A stretch of DNA of 64,000 bases from Nostoc piscinale CENA21 (GTDB taxonomy: Bacteria; Cyanobacteriota; Cyanobacteriia; Cyanobacteriales; Nostocaceae): contig NZ_CP012036.1 of the NCBI RefSeq assembly GCF_001298445.1, positions 4,638,158 to 4,702,157 on the forward strand, in the 5' to 3' direction. The translations under genes were made by a program, and so were the position numbers. Shown here in pieces: positions 7,696 to 17,180 of this stretch. Each line of letters opens with the position of its first letter. Positions within the stretch are counted from its first letter, which is position 1. The notes below the pieces were generated by a model. It made no database searches. It had not been told where the DNA came from and worked only from the letters and a program-made list of their open reading frames with translations.

Positions 7696-8754
7696 ATGAT
7701 CGTAGTCATGAAGATTGGTTCCCCAGAGGCGGAAATCAACCGCATTGACGAGGAACTAACTAGCTGGGGACTAACACCAGAAAAAATTATAGGTAAACAC
7801 AAAGTCGTAATTGGTTTGGTAGGTGATACTGCTGATTTAGATCCCCTACAAATTCAAGAAATTAGCCCGTGGATTGAGCAAGTCTTAAGGGTAGAACAGC
7901 CTTACAAACGCGCTAGTCGTCAATTTCGTCATGGTGAAGCCTCAGAAGTGGTGGTGAATACTCCTGATGGTGCCGTTGTTTTTGGGGAACAACACCCTTT
8001 GGTGGTTGTGGCTGGCCCTTGCTCTGTAGAAAACGAAGAAATGATTGTGGAAACCGCACAGCGAGTTAAAGCCGCAGGTGCTAAGTTTTTGCGTGGCGGT
8101 GCATACAAACCCCGGACTTCTCCTTATGCTTTTCAAGGACATGGTGAAAGTGCTTTGGATTTACTAGCCAAGGCGCGAGAAGTCAGTGGGTTAGGTATAA
8201 TTACTGAAGTGATGGACGCTGCTGAACTCGATAAAATTGCTGAAATTGCCGATGTTGTGCAAGTAGGGGCGAGAAATATGCAGAACTTCTCGCTGCTGAA
8301 AAAAGTAGGCGCACAACCCAAACCAGTGCTGTTGAAACGGGGAATGTCATCCACAATTGAAGAGTGGTTAATGGCGGCTGAGTATATTTTGGCGGCGGGA
8401 AATCCGAATGTGATTTTATGTGAGCGGGGTATTCGCACCTTTGACCGCCAGTACACTCGCAACACTCTAGATTTATCGGTAGTACCTGTGTTGCGAAAAC
8501 TCACACACCTGCCAATTATGATTGACCCTAGTCATGGTGTCGGCTGGGCGGAGTTTGTACCTGCAATGGCAATGGCGGCGATCGCATCTGGTACTGATTC
8601 TCTCATGATTGAGGTGCATCCCAACCCGAAAAAAGCCTTATCTGACGGGCCACAATCTTTGACACCAGAACGTTTTGACCAGTTAATGCAAGAATTGGCT
8701 GTAGTTGGCAAAGCTGTAGGACGCTGGCCACAACCCGCTGTGGCTTTGACTTAA
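7696..8754 (+). CDS. aroF: 3-deoxy-7-phosphoheptulonate synthase (DAHP synthase)
   Basis: 352 residues. The enzyme condenses phosphoenolpyruvate and erythrose 4-phosphate, the first step of the shikimate pathway. The N-terminus (about 1-70) is a small ferredoxin-like regulatory domain, as in the Bacillus/Thermotoga type. The (beta/alpha)8 barrel follows with AGPCSVE (about residue 106), the substrate-binding GGAYKPRTSPY (about 133), LLKRGM, LCERGIRTF and the metal/substrate motif DPSHGVG near residue 275. The start ATG ATC GTA is the first in frame and fits homologue length. It has its own upstream spacer of about 350 bp and is probably monocistronic. A hairpin follows the stop. Confidence 0.95.
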   Translation: MIVVMKIGSPEAEINRIDEELTSWGLTPEKIIGKHKVVIGLVGDTADLDPLQIQEISPWIEQVLRVEQPYKRASRQFRHGEASEVVVNTPDGAVVFGEQHPLVVVAGPCSVENEEMIVETAQRVKAAGAKFLRGGAYKPRTSPYAFQGHGESALDLLAKAREVSGLGIITEVMDAAELDKIAEIADVVQVGARNMQNFSLLKKVGAQPKPVLLKRGMSSTIEEWLMAAEYILAAGNPNVILCERGIRTFDRQYTRNTLDLSVVPVLRKLTHLPIMIDPSHGVGWAEFVPAMAMAAIASGTDSLMIEVHPNPKKALSDGPQSLTPERFDQLMQELAVVGKAVGRWPQPAVALT

Positions 8755-8788
8755 CGGGAAACAGGGAGTAAGTAACAGGGACTATCTG

Positions 8789-8813
8789 TGACGGGGGATT
8801 TAAGCTCCCGTCA
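8789..8813 (+). terminator. Possible terminator hairpin after aroF
   Basis: tgacggg and cccgtca (extendable by wobble pairs) flank a short loop 34 nt after the aroF stop. The downstream sequence has only a weak T content, so termination strength is uncertain. Confidence 0.45.
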
Positions 8814-8979
8814 AGACTTACCACCTAATAATGCCTGCAATGGAAATTGCGATCGCTAAATAATCACAATCAAAACTTAGACCGCAGAATTATCTGTCGA
8901 GATTGGGTATAAACTTTTCACAATTGCAGATTGTAGATTTTGGTTCACAATTATGTTTAGATAGCCAAACCAAATCATA

Positions 8980-11900
8980 ATGCGCTCTTGGTTAAATAGT
9001 ACACTTCGCATTCGCCTAGTATTTCTTGTCCTTTTAGCTGTTGTTCCAGCACTAGGATTAATTCTGCACACTGCTTCCGAACAACGGCGTACCGCTACAG
9101 TAGAAGCACAAGAACAAACACTCAGGCTGGCGAGATTGGCAGCTAATAACCAAAAGCAGGTGGTAGAAGGAACTCGTCAACTGCTGATGATCTTGGCACA
9201 GTTAGCAGTTGTGCGTCAGGGAAAGTCAGCAGAGTGTAATCAATTACTGGCAGATATCCTCAAACAACATTCAGCTTATGCTAATTTTGCTGTACTGAAT
9301 TCTCAGGGAAATATTATCTGTTCTGGGTTGCCTGACTCTGGCTTGCTAAATCCCAAAGACCGCACTTATTTTCAACGTGCTGTGCAAACCCGGAAATTCG
9401 CAGTTGGTGATTATCAAATCGGTCGTAGCACTAAAAAAGCTACCTTAAATTTTGCTTACCCAATTTTAGATAAAACTGGGCGTGTGCAAACTTTGGTTGT
9501 TGCGGCACTAGATTTAGAACAGTTAAACCAGTTGGCGGCGCAAGTCAAAATGCCTCCAGACTCAGTGTTGAGTGTGGTTGATAACAATGGAGTACTTTTA
9601 GTCCGCTATCCTCATCCAAATGCTTGGGTTGGCAAATCTTTACCACCAAATGCTCTCACAAGGATGAAAAATGCTCAGGGTGAGGGTATTGATGACGTGA
9701 CGAGCCTGGATGGAGTACAGCGAATTTTTGCTTTTGTTCCTATAGGCAATAATCCACTCAACCCCGATGGATATATTCGAGTGGGAATTCCCAAATCGGC
9801 AGTTCTGGCAAATGTTAATAGTTTATTATTCAAAAATTTAATTAGTTTGGGTGCGGTGACTTTTTTGGCGATCGCCGCTGCTTGGATAGGTGGAGATGTG
9901 TTCTTTCTCAGACAAATCCAATCTTTGGTACAAACAGCCAAGATATTAGGTAGTGGTCAACTCAACACACGTACTGGACTGTCTCATCTATCGGGAGAAT
10001 TTGGTCAACTGGCGCAAGCAATTGACGAAATGGCCGCCGCACTAGAAGTACGGGAGATGGCGATCGCTTCTTTAAGCCAAAATATGCAAACTTTATTTGA
10101 GTTAATTCCTATCGGCATTCTGATCACAGAAGATATGGAATTTCAGGAGGTTAAATCTAACCCCGCATTTGCTGAAATGTTAGGTATCTCTCCGAACATT
10201 AATGTTTCGGCGACTCCTGTAAATGCACCGCCGCCAAATTATCAAATTCTGCGGGATGGCCAGGAACTTTCTCCAGAAGAATATCCGCTACGCTATGCGG
10301 CCTTGCATAATACCGAAGTTAAAGGCACAGAAGTTGATATTGTGCGGGCTGATGGTAGCATATTTAATTTATTTGGTTATGCAGCGCCCCTAGTTGATCA
10401 GCAAGGTAATCCTAGGGGAGCGGTAGCAGCTTTTTTAAACATTACTGAACGCAAGCAAACTGAAGAACGCACACATCGATTGATGAGCCAGGTACAAGAA
10501 CAAGCCAATATCTTAAATGCGATTCTCTCGGCTTCAGTGGATCATATTTTTATTTTTGATCGGGATGGTCGTTATCAGTATGTCAGTATCGGCGGTGCTG
10601 CCGTTTTAGGCTGGAAACCAGAGGAAATGTTAGGTAAGACTTGGCAAGAACTGAATTTTCCTCCAGAAACTTTGGCAACGATGGATCAGTTAGATAGCCA
10701 AAGAGAAAAAGTCATGGCTACCGGACAACCCATCAAAGCAGAAAGTGAATATTGTGGCGCTGATAGAGTCCATTGTTACGAATATGTTTTGGCTCCTCTA
10801 TACAATCCTGAGCAAGCGATTGCTGGTGTAATTGCCATATCCCGTGATATTAGCGAACGGCAAGCTGCACTGCGTGAACGTCTGCGAACTGAACAAGCAC
10901 TACGCCAAAGCGAACAACGCCTGCGACTGGCACAAAGAGCGGGCAAAATTGGCACTTGGGAGTGGAATTTAAGAACTGGTGAGGTATATTGGTCGGAAGG
11001 AATCTGGGATATCTTGGGATTGGAAGTAGGTTCAGAAGCACCTGGATTCAAACCTTGGGTTGATTTTATCCACCTTGAAGATCGCCCACGCATCATGGCA
11101 AGCGTTGAAACAGTCTTAGCGGCGGGTAAAGAATATTATGACGAATTTCGCATTGTTCGCAGAGATCACACAATTGTTTGGTTAGCATCCAAAGGTAAAA
11201 TTATCCGCGATGCAGATGGAGAAGCTGAACGGTTTTTAGGAGTCAACATTGACATTAGTGAACGCAAACAAATCGAAGCAGAACGAGAAGAATTATTGTT
11301 ACGTGAACAAGCGGCGCGAGAAGGAGCTGAAACCGCTAACCGCATCAAAGATGAATTTTTAGCGGTATTGTCTCATGAATTGCGAACACCACTGAATCCG
11401 ATTCTTGGTTGGATTACATTACTACGGACTCGCAAATTAGATCCAGAAAAAACAGCCATCGCCTTAGAAACCATCGAACGCAATGCTAAATTACAAACTC
11501 AACTCATTGGTGATTTATTAGATATTTCTCGCATTTTGCAAGGCAAATTAACAATGACGATTACGCCAGTTGATTTAGCGACAATTATTGCAGCAGCCCA
11601 AGAAACAGTGAGGTTAGCAGCCGAAGCTAAATCAATTGAAATTTATACCGAAATCCCACCGGATATCTCGCCTTTTATGGGAGATGCCAGCCGTCTGCAA
11701 CAGGTAGTGTGGAATTTGCTGACGAATGCTGTGAAATTTACTCCAACTGGCGGCGAGGTTAAAATCAAGTTGGAGTCTGCTGCTAATTATGTCCAGATTC
11801 AAGTGAGCGATACAGGCAAAGGCATTACGCCAGAGTTTTTACCTTATGTTTTTGAAACCTTCCGTCAAGCCGATAGTGCCACAACTCGGAAATTTGGTGG

Positions 11901-12456
11901 ACTAGGATTAGGATTAGCAATTGTGCGTCATATTGTGGAAATGCACGGTGGTACAGTTCACGCCCATAGTCTCGGAGAAGATACAGGAGCTACCTTTACA
12001 GTCAAGTTACCACTGATCACTAAAGTTCTTCAATCCCATCAAAATCCCCCATTAGCCAAAAAATTATTGGATTTACACGGTGTGCAAGTGCTGATAGTCG
12101 AGGATGAACAAGATACCAGAGAATTACTAGTGTTCACAATTCAGGAGTATGGCGCACAAGTCAAAGCTGCTGCATCCGCTGATGAAGCATTAGAAATTTT
12201 AAAACAATCTCAGCCGGATATTTTAGTGTGTGATATTGCTATGCCAGAGATGGACGGCTACACACTCATCCGTCAGATCAGAACTTGGCCTAAAGAACAA
12301 GGTGGACAGATCCCGGCGATCGCCCTCACAGCTTATGCTGGAGAATCAGATCACCAACAAGCCCTCGTCGCAGGTTTTCAAAAACACTTATCTAAACCTG
12401 TGGATCTGGAACAATTAGTAGAAGCGATCGCTAGTCTCTGCAAGATGGGATTTTAG
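8980..12456 (+). CDS. Membrane-bound hybrid sensor histidine kinase (Cache-HAMP-PAS3-HK-REC)
   Basis: 1158 residues. Order: membrane helix at about 10-32; periplasmic double-Cache-like sensor (about 40-285); second membrane helix (about 285-308); HAMP (about 310-365); three PAS domains (about 370-495, 510-630, 645-765; the last with GTWEWNLRTGEVYWS); HisKA with SHELRTPLNPILG; HATPase_c with NLLTNAVKF, DTGKGI and GLGLGLAIV; and a C-terminal receiver with VEDEQDTREL, phospho-acceptor Asp in VCDIAMPEMDG and Lys in LSKP. It thus senses an extracytoplasmic small ligand and passes phosphate internally to its receiver. The output partner is not encoded nearby. All catalytic residues are present. Confidence 0.93.
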   Translation: MRSWLNSTLRIRLVFLVLLAVVPALGLILHTASEQRRTATVEAQEQTLRLARLAANNQKQVVEGTRQLLMILAQLAVVRQGKSAECNQLLADILKQHSAYANFAVLNSQGNIICSGLPDSGLLNPKDRTYFQRAVQTRKFAVGDYQIGRSTKKATLNFAYPILDKTGRVQTLVVAALDLEQLNQLAAQVKMPPDSVLSVVDNNGVLLVRYPHPNAWVGKSLPPNALTRMKNAQGEGIDDVTSLDGVQRIFAFVPIGNNPLNPDGYIRVGIPKSAVLANVNSLLFKNLISLGAVTFLAIAAAWIGGDVFFLRQIQSLVQTAKILGSGQLNTRTGLSHLSGEFGQLAQAIDEMAAALEVREMAIASLSQNMQTLFELIPIGILITEDMEFQEVKSNPAFAEMLGISPNINVSATPVNAPPPNYQILRDGQELSPEEYPLRYAALHNTEVKGTEVDIVRADGSIFNLFGYAAPLVDQQGNPRGAVAAFLNITERKQTEERTHRLMSQVQEQANILNAILSASVDHIFIFDRDGRYQYVSIGGAAVLGWKPEEMLGKTWQELNFPPETLATMDQLDSQREKVMATGQPIKAESEYCGADRVHCYEYVLAPLYNPEQAIAGVIAISRDISERQAALRERLRTEQALRQSEQRLRLAQRAGKIGTWEWNLRTGEVYWSEGIWDILGLEVGSEAPGFKPWVDFIHLEDRPRIMASVETVLAAGKEYYDEFRIVRRDHTIVWLASKGKIIRDADGEAERFLGVNIDISERKQIEAEREELLLREQAAREGAETANRIKDEFLAVLSHELRTPLNPILGWITLLRTRKLDPEKTAIALETIERNAKLQTQLIGDLLDISRILQGKLTMTITPVDLATIIAAAQETVRLAAEAKSIEIYTEIPPDISPFMGDASRLQQVVWNLLTNAVKFTPTGGEVKIKLESAANYVQIQVSDTGKGITPEFLPYVFETFRQADSATTRKFGGLGLGLAIVRHIVEMHGGTVHAHSLGEDTGATFTVKLPLITKVLQSHQNPPLAKKLLDLHGVQVLIVEDEQDTRELLVFTIQEYGAQVKAAASADEALEILKQSQPDILVCDIAMPEMDGYTLIRQIRTWPKEQGGQIPAIALTAYAGESDHQQALVAGFQKHLSKPVDLEQLVEAIASLCKMGF

Positions 12457-12478
12457 ATTGAGAATGGTATCACTAATC

Positions 12479-12507
12479 CTCTACTCCCAACTCCCTACTC
12501 CCTATAT
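12479..12507 (+). repeat. STRR heptamer repeat (actccct type)
   Basis: Reiterated ctactccc/aactccct units in the gap between the convergent histidine kinase and peptidoglycan-binding genes. Same family as 31829-31866 and the end of the 47462 block. Confidence 0.7.
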
Positions 12508-12516
12508 TTAACAAAT

Positions 12517-12939
12517 TTAAATTAACTGTTTTGCCACCCTATCAAGATTTTTACGAATTTCTAAAGTGGCGACACCAGTGATTGCGCCTTCGTCCTCAGC
12601 CGAATATTGGGCGGCAAATTTTTTGACTGCGGCTACAGTTCTAGGGCCATAAAAGGGATAATCTTTGGGTAAGTCTGCTTTGACTACTACATTCAATTCA
12701 TATTGCAAAATTCTGATCACTTCTTCCGCTTTCGCCATTGTTTTTGGCCCCACTACACCATCTACCTGTAGTCCATAATCTGCCTGAAAGTTTTTGATGG
12801 CTTGTACAGTTTTGATGGTTGTGAGTGGCGAATTATCTTTACTAACCGGAAACCCCTGCCCTAAAGCAGCAAAATCTTGAGCTAGATATCCTAATCCAAA
12901 TAAAACAGAACGGAATTGAGCATTGTTATAGGTAATCAT
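12517..12939 (-). CDS. Peptidoglycan-binding domain protein (two PG_binding_1-like units)
   Basis: The 140-residue product has a PGB1-type motif in VQAIKNFQADYGLQVDGVVG followed by PKTMAKAEE (about residues 45-75), and a second, more diverged unit with FYGPRTVAAVKKFAAQY (about 95-115). There is no clear signal peptide; such small proteins are common in cyanobacteria and presumably bind cell wall or act as adaptors. Start ATG ATT ACC at 12939. It lies convergent to the histidine kinase. The substrate is inferred from the domain only. Confidence 0.85.
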   Translation of the reverse strand: MITYNNAQFRSVLFGLGYLAQDFAALGQGFPVSKDNSPLTTIKTVQAIKNFQADYGLQVDGVVGPKTMAKAEEVIRILQYELNVVVKADLPKDYPFYGPRTVAAVKKFAAQYSAEDEGAITGVATLEIRKNLDRVAKQLI

Positions 12940-13031
12940 ATTTACTAAAGCTCCATATCTTCAGGCTGCAAGATTGAATTACTGAGTAATTGGGTTTTAT
13001 TGGTTAACATTAGCTACACCAACCTTTGATG

Positions 13032-15308
13032 CTATTCCTCATGAAATACATCATTATTAGGTAGCAGTTGAGTTTCAAACCGGGAGTAAACCAGTTCAGT
13101 TGTATACCAGGAAGAAAACCAGTATAAATCTTGAATAACTGTACTCGCAAGACTTTCATCAGTTGGTTCAAACTGCACTAATGCTAAATTATTCACGCCT
13201 ACTACTTCTTTTCCATCTTGAAACCAAGGGGATTTCCAAAACATTAAAAATTGTAGCGATCGCCACTTCGCTTTTTCTGGGCGGTTCCAAGGAGCAATAA
13301 AACTTAATACATCAATGGCTAAATTCGCAGTTTTGGTTTTTTGCCGAGGAATCAACTCTAACGCACAACGCCAGTTAGATTGGGACGAATTTTGGCGCGG
13401 TAATTTTTTAGCAGTAACTTCCACCATATCAGCAGGATGATTCCAGCCCCACCAATATCGGACTTTTTCTGGTAATAGCCAACTTTTCAATTTGGTATGA
13501 ATTAACCGCGTCAGAAATTCTTCATTTTTTAAGGCGCTACAAGTTAACTGCACCAGTACAGATAACGATTGCGAATCAATATCTTGATGAGATAAACGTA
13601 CCACAGAACTATAGTGAATATCTCCCGACAAGACAATGACTTGTTGACGTTGGGCAAATAAAGTTGTGAGAAATTGTGCCAATGCTTCTGTATGAATATT
13701 CCACGCATCACCCACATCTGTAGAAAAAACCTTGTCGTTTTTTAAATGCCAATGATGAACCCAATCGATAACTTTTAAGCCAAAGACATTGGTAGGTGCA
13801 ATCACAAATGTGGCAGGAATATTGGTTTTTTCTTGTAAAGGTGTCAGCAATTGTTGTTTTATCGCTTGGTCTGATAATAACCTGGGTGGGGCGATGGGTT
13901 TTTTATCGGCTGGATAACCCCGCCAAGTCCGGGTATCGAGAACAATTACTTCATGAATTGGGCTGCGAATGGTGTAATGCCAATTAAGAGATTGGGGATG
14001 TCTGGCTAAAACTAATGTGGAGTTATCTTGAGCAAAAGTTGGTAAGCCTGTGAGAGAATCGGTATCTGGCAGACCAAGATAAAGCGCGATCGCTTGATCG
14101 GCATAACTATCTGTACCGTGGGAAGCTGACCAAATTTCCGCCGCCGCCAGCAGTTTTTCCCCAGATTCACCAAAGGTAAATTGTTCGGGTGTATTTCCCC
14201 AAGCTTGAAACACACTGTAAGCTAACAGGGCATTCTGCACCACCCGCCGCCCCAAGGGTTTACCCAAAACGCGCAAACACCAAGCTTGATTCAAATTCCA
14301 GTCATCGCTAACATCGTGGTCATCAAAAATTGTGTAGGTGGGAATATTCGCCAAAGCACGCCGCACTTTTCCCAACGTATAAATGAATTGTTGTAAATCT
14401 TTGACTTCTCGATTCCAGTTTTTGATACCTTGGCGATCGCTAGTTACTTCTTTTCCTGGAGGGAATTTTCGCGGCCAGCACACAGGCGACCAAGTTAATA
14501 TATAAGCCGCGTAATATTCCCCCAAACTGAGCAGATGACTGTTAACTTTACTATATTTGTTATGCAATCCGGCGGTAAAACCCGCTTGTTCTGTCGCCAC
14601 TTCTGCCCGTTGTCTTGTAGGTAATTGCTTGGGAGTGCAGCTAATTGGGCTGACTGGTAACTTTTCTTCCCAACCCAGTAACATATCACCCAAATGAGTC
14701 GCCACCCATAAGGAAGGATCAGCAACATCATCACCATAAATTTGGTCGCCAGTGAGAAACAATTGCTGGGGGCGGTGTTGGGGTTGATTTGCTGTAGCTG
14801 CAATTAAACCATCGAGAATTGGTAACGCATCTAACCCATGTCCATGTGGTTTGCGACAAGAAGCGTGGACAATTTTTAAATCTTGCAGACGGCTGGGAGG
14901 TAACACAAAGGTTGGTTGTTGATGGTCAAAATAGCTAATGCTGTCTGCAACAAAATTCTCAGAACTTAATGCTTGGGATAGAGTTTGCTGTTTTGTACCA
15001 CAGATAAATTGTAAAGTGTAGGCGTAGATGCGATCGCCTACGAGATGATTGCCATCCTGACATTCAGCCGTCACCGCCACAACATGCAGATATTCACCCA
15101 AAGCAACTGTAGCGCGTTGCTCGGTAAACAAACAATTTCCTAATGTTGCGCCTTGATTTGTTGTTTCATAAACCTTCAGTTCTACCCGACAAGACTGCTT
15201 GAGGGCTATCCATACCGTCACGGCTGTTGATTCAGTATGTTGTAGCATCGGCCCTGCCAAAATTAGCGGCAGTTCTGCAATAAACTCACTTCCAAAGGGG
15301 CTATACAT
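13032..15308 (-). CDS. PhoD-like metallophosphatase
   Basis: 758 residues with the metallophosphatase signature of the PhoD/alkaline phosphatase D group. The motifs are HASCRKPHG (about residue 150), LTGDQIYGDDVAD (about 186), FDDHDVSDDWN (about 325) and VLSGDIHYSSVVRL (about 565). The N-terminal part (about 15-115) is the beta-sandwich domain often preceding this catalytic domain. There is no Tat or Sec signal, so a cytoplasmic location is likely, unlike classic secreted PhoD. It probably hydrolyses a phosphodiester or phosphomonoester using bimetal catalysis; the substrate is unknown. Confidence 0.87.
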   Translation of the reverse strand: MYSPFGSEFIAELPLILAGPMLQHTESTAVTVWIALKQSCRVELKVYETTNQGATLGNCLFTEQRATVALGEYLHVVAVTAECQDGNHLVGDRIYAYTLQFICGTKQQTLSQALSSENFVADSISYFDHQQPTFVLPPSRLQDLKIVHASCRKPHGHGLDALPILDGLIAATANQPQHRPQQLFLTGDQIYGDDVADPSLWVATHLGDMLLGWEEKLPVSPISCTPKQLPTRQRAEVATEQAGFTAGLHNKYSKVNSHLLSLGEYYAAYILTWSPVCWPRKFPPGKEVTSDRQGIKNWNREVKDLQQFIYTLGKVRRALANIPTYTIFDDHDVSDDWNLNQAWCLRVLGKPLGRRVVQNALLAYSVFQAWGNTPEQFTFGESGEKLLAAAEIWSASHGTDSYADQAIALYLGLPDTDSLTGLPTFAQDNSTLVLARHPQSLNWHYTIRSPIHEVIVLDTRTWRGYPADKKPIAPPRLLSDQAIKQQLLTPLQEKTNIPATFVIAPTNVFGLKVIDWVHHWHLKNDKVFSTDVGDAWNIHTEALAQFLTTLFAQRQQVIVLSGDIHYSSVVRLSHQDIDSQSLSVLVQLTCSALKNEEFLTRLIHTKLKSWLLPEKVRYWWGWNHPADMVEVTAKKLPRQNSSQSNWRCALELIPRQKTKTANLAIDVLSFIAPWNRPEKAKWRSLQFLMFWKSPWFQDGKEVVGVNNLALVQFEPTDESLASTVIQDLYWFSSWYTTELVYSRFETQLLPNNDVFHEE

Positions 15309-15429
15309 AAGTGACTTTTATCTGCGTGCATCTGTCTTTCAAAGTTTTGCGCCGGGAAACCTGGACGGGCAAACTTTTCGCTGCGGACATCGGCGGTGAA
15401 TTTATTCCCTCTCTTTTTGTTGTTTCTCT

Positions 15430-15452
15430 GGGACAGGCAACTTGCCTATCCC
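15430..15452. repeat. Imperfect palindrome gggacaggcaa / ttgcctatccc
   Basis: A near-perfect palindrome 14 nt past the malic enzyme stop (minus strand). This sequence type is an interspersed cyanobacterial repeat and could help terminate malic enzyme transcripts. Confidence 0.5.
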
Positions 15453-15465
15453 ACAAGAATTATAC

Positions 15466-16857
15466 TCAACTCTTGGCAATCCCTTCTTCACGGGCTGCCC
15501 TTTGAACAGCCGCCGCCACAGCCGGGGCGACACGAGCATCAAACACAGAAGGAATAATATGTTCGGGACTCAAATCGGCTGGGTTGACTAAAGAAGCGAT
15601 GGCGCTGGCAGCTTCTAAGTACATTGTGGTAGTAATTTCTTCGGCGCGACAATCTAAAGCACCCCGAAAGACTCCTGGAAAAGCCAAAACATTGTTAATT
15701 TGATTTGGGTAATCACTGCGTCCTGTCGCCATGACCGCCACAATTTTGCTAACTAATTCTGGCTGAATTTCGGGAATGGGATTGGCCATGGCAAACACAA
15801 TGGGGTCTTTCGCCATTGCTTGCACCATTTCTGGAGTTAATACTCCTGGGGCGCTGACACCAATAAAGACATCTGCACCTTGCATTGCACCGGCTAATGT
15901 CCCTTGGGCTTTGACGGCAAATTCTTGTTTTTCTTCTGTCAAGTCAGTGCGGTGAACAGAAAGAATACCTTTGGAGTCACACATCAAAATGGTTTGCGCC
16001 CCAGCTTTCCGCAGTAACCGCGCGATCGCCACACCCGCAGCGCCCGCACCATTAATTACAATGCGGATGTCTGCCATTGATTTGTTAACTAATTTCAGCG
16101 CGTTATATAATGCCGCTAAAGTGACAATCGCTGTGCCATGTTGGTCATCATGAAATACTGGAATATCTAATTCCTGCCGCAATCTTTGTTCAATTTCAAA
16201 ACAGCGGGGCGCAGCAATATCTTCTAAATTCACACCACCAAACACAGGCGCAATTTGCTTCACCGCCTGAACAATCTCATCAGTATTTTGCGTAGCTAGA
16301 CAGATAGGAAAAGCATCGATACCAGCAAATTCCTTGAATAGCATAGCTTTACCTTCCATCACGGGTAAAGCCGCCGCTGGGCCGAGATTGCCCAAGCCCA
16401 AAACTGCACTACCATCGGTAACAATGGCGACAGTATTTTGTTTAATCGTCAGATTATAAACTTCTTCTGGGTTGGCGGCGATCGCTTTACAAATCCTGCC
16501 AACCCCAGGAGTATAAGCCATTGCTAAATCTGAAACACTCTTGAGGGCAATGCGACTAGCAATGCTAATTTTGCCACCACGGTGTAAATTAAAAGTGCGA
16601 TCGTAAACATCTATCACCTTAATGTTTGGTAGAGCTTTGATTGCTTCGACAATCGTTTCAGCATGTTCTGTACTAGCCGCATCAACTGTAATATCGCGGG
16701 TAGATTCTTGACGAGTTTGTTCAATTAAATCTATTTGACCCAGATTACCACCACAAGTTGCGATCGCCTGTGTCACCGATGCTAACATCCCGACGCGGTT
16801 GGGAATCTGCAACCGCAAAGTCAAACTAAAACTGGAATTAGGAGTTAGGTCTGCCAT
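15466..16857 (-). CDS. NAD(P)-dependent malic enzyme with N-terminal ACT domain
   Basis: 463 residues. The N-terminal 85 residues form an ACT-type regulatory domain (LRLQIPNRVGMLASVTQAI), as seen in cyanobacterial and some archaeal malic enzymes. The catalytic part has YTPGVGRICKAI, the DGSAVLGLGNLGPAAALPVM and MEGKAMLFKEFAGID segments with the catalytic Lys, and FHDDQHGTAIVTLAALYNAL with the metal-binding Asp. The dinucleotide fold follows, with INGAGAAGVAIARLL. The enzyme converts malate to pyruvate and CO2. ACT domains bind amino acids, so allosteric control by an amino acid is a reasonable inference. Start ATG GCA GAC at 16857 gives the expected family length. Confidence 0.95.
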   Translation of the reverse strand: MADLTPNSSFSLTLRLQIPNRVGMLASVTQAIATCGGNLGQIDLIEQTRQESTRDITVDAASTEHAETIVEAIKALPNIKVIDVYDRTFNLHRGGKISIASRIALKSVSDLAMAYTPGVGRICKAIAANPEEVYNLTIKQNTVAIVTDGSAVLGLGNLGPAAALPVMEGKAMLFKEFAGIDAFPICLATQNTDEIVQAVKQIAPVFGGVNLEDIAAPRCFEIEQRLRQELDIPVFHDDQHGTAIVTLAALYNALKLVNKSMADIRIVINGAGAAGVAIARLLRKAGAQTILMCDSKGILSVHRTDLTEEKQEFAVKAQGTLAGAMQGADVFIGVSAPGVLTPEMVQAMAKDPIVFAMANPIPEIQPELVSKIVAVMATGRSDYPNQINNVLAFPGVFRGALDCRAEEITTTMYLEAASAIASLVNPADLSPEHIIPSVFDARVAPAVAAAVQRAAREEGIAKS

Positions 16858-17180
16858 TGTGATTTTGCAATAGTGAATTTTAGATTTTATATTGAATCGC
16901 TGAGTAAAAATCTAGACTAAAACTAAAATCTACAAAGCCACTCTTGGGTCTTACCCAATTAAGAAGCGATCGCCTTGAGGGTTAGTCAGTGCGATCGCCT
17001 TAATTTTGGTTCCGAATTTTTACATCCAGAATCTTACATTACACAGCCACTTGATGGCTAGAGAAACGCGACAGTAATTGATCTCCACTTGTCTTCCTTG
17101 TCTCCTTTATCTCCCTTGTCCCCTAATGAACCCTAGCTAAACAAGTAATTTCACAAACCAAACTGGGTTCCTCTAGTTAA
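16858..17180. other. Intergenic region with HIP1 sites and STRR
   Basis: No gene. It contains two gcgatcgc sites near 16965-17000 and a tandem repeat at 17086-17124. It carries the promoter of the malic enzyme gene and the downstream flank of the membrane protein gene. Confidence 0.6.
17086..17124. repeat. Tandem 9-mer repeat (cttgtctcc type)
   Basis: Reiterated ccttgtctc/ctcccttgt units. Read on the opposite strand it is the same 9-mer family (gacaaggga) as the array at 54592-54627. Confidence 0.75.

Noticed and set aside
8133..8504. 123-codon minus-strand ORF inside aroF
   Set aside because: Shadow of a confident gene, with composition unlike a real protein.
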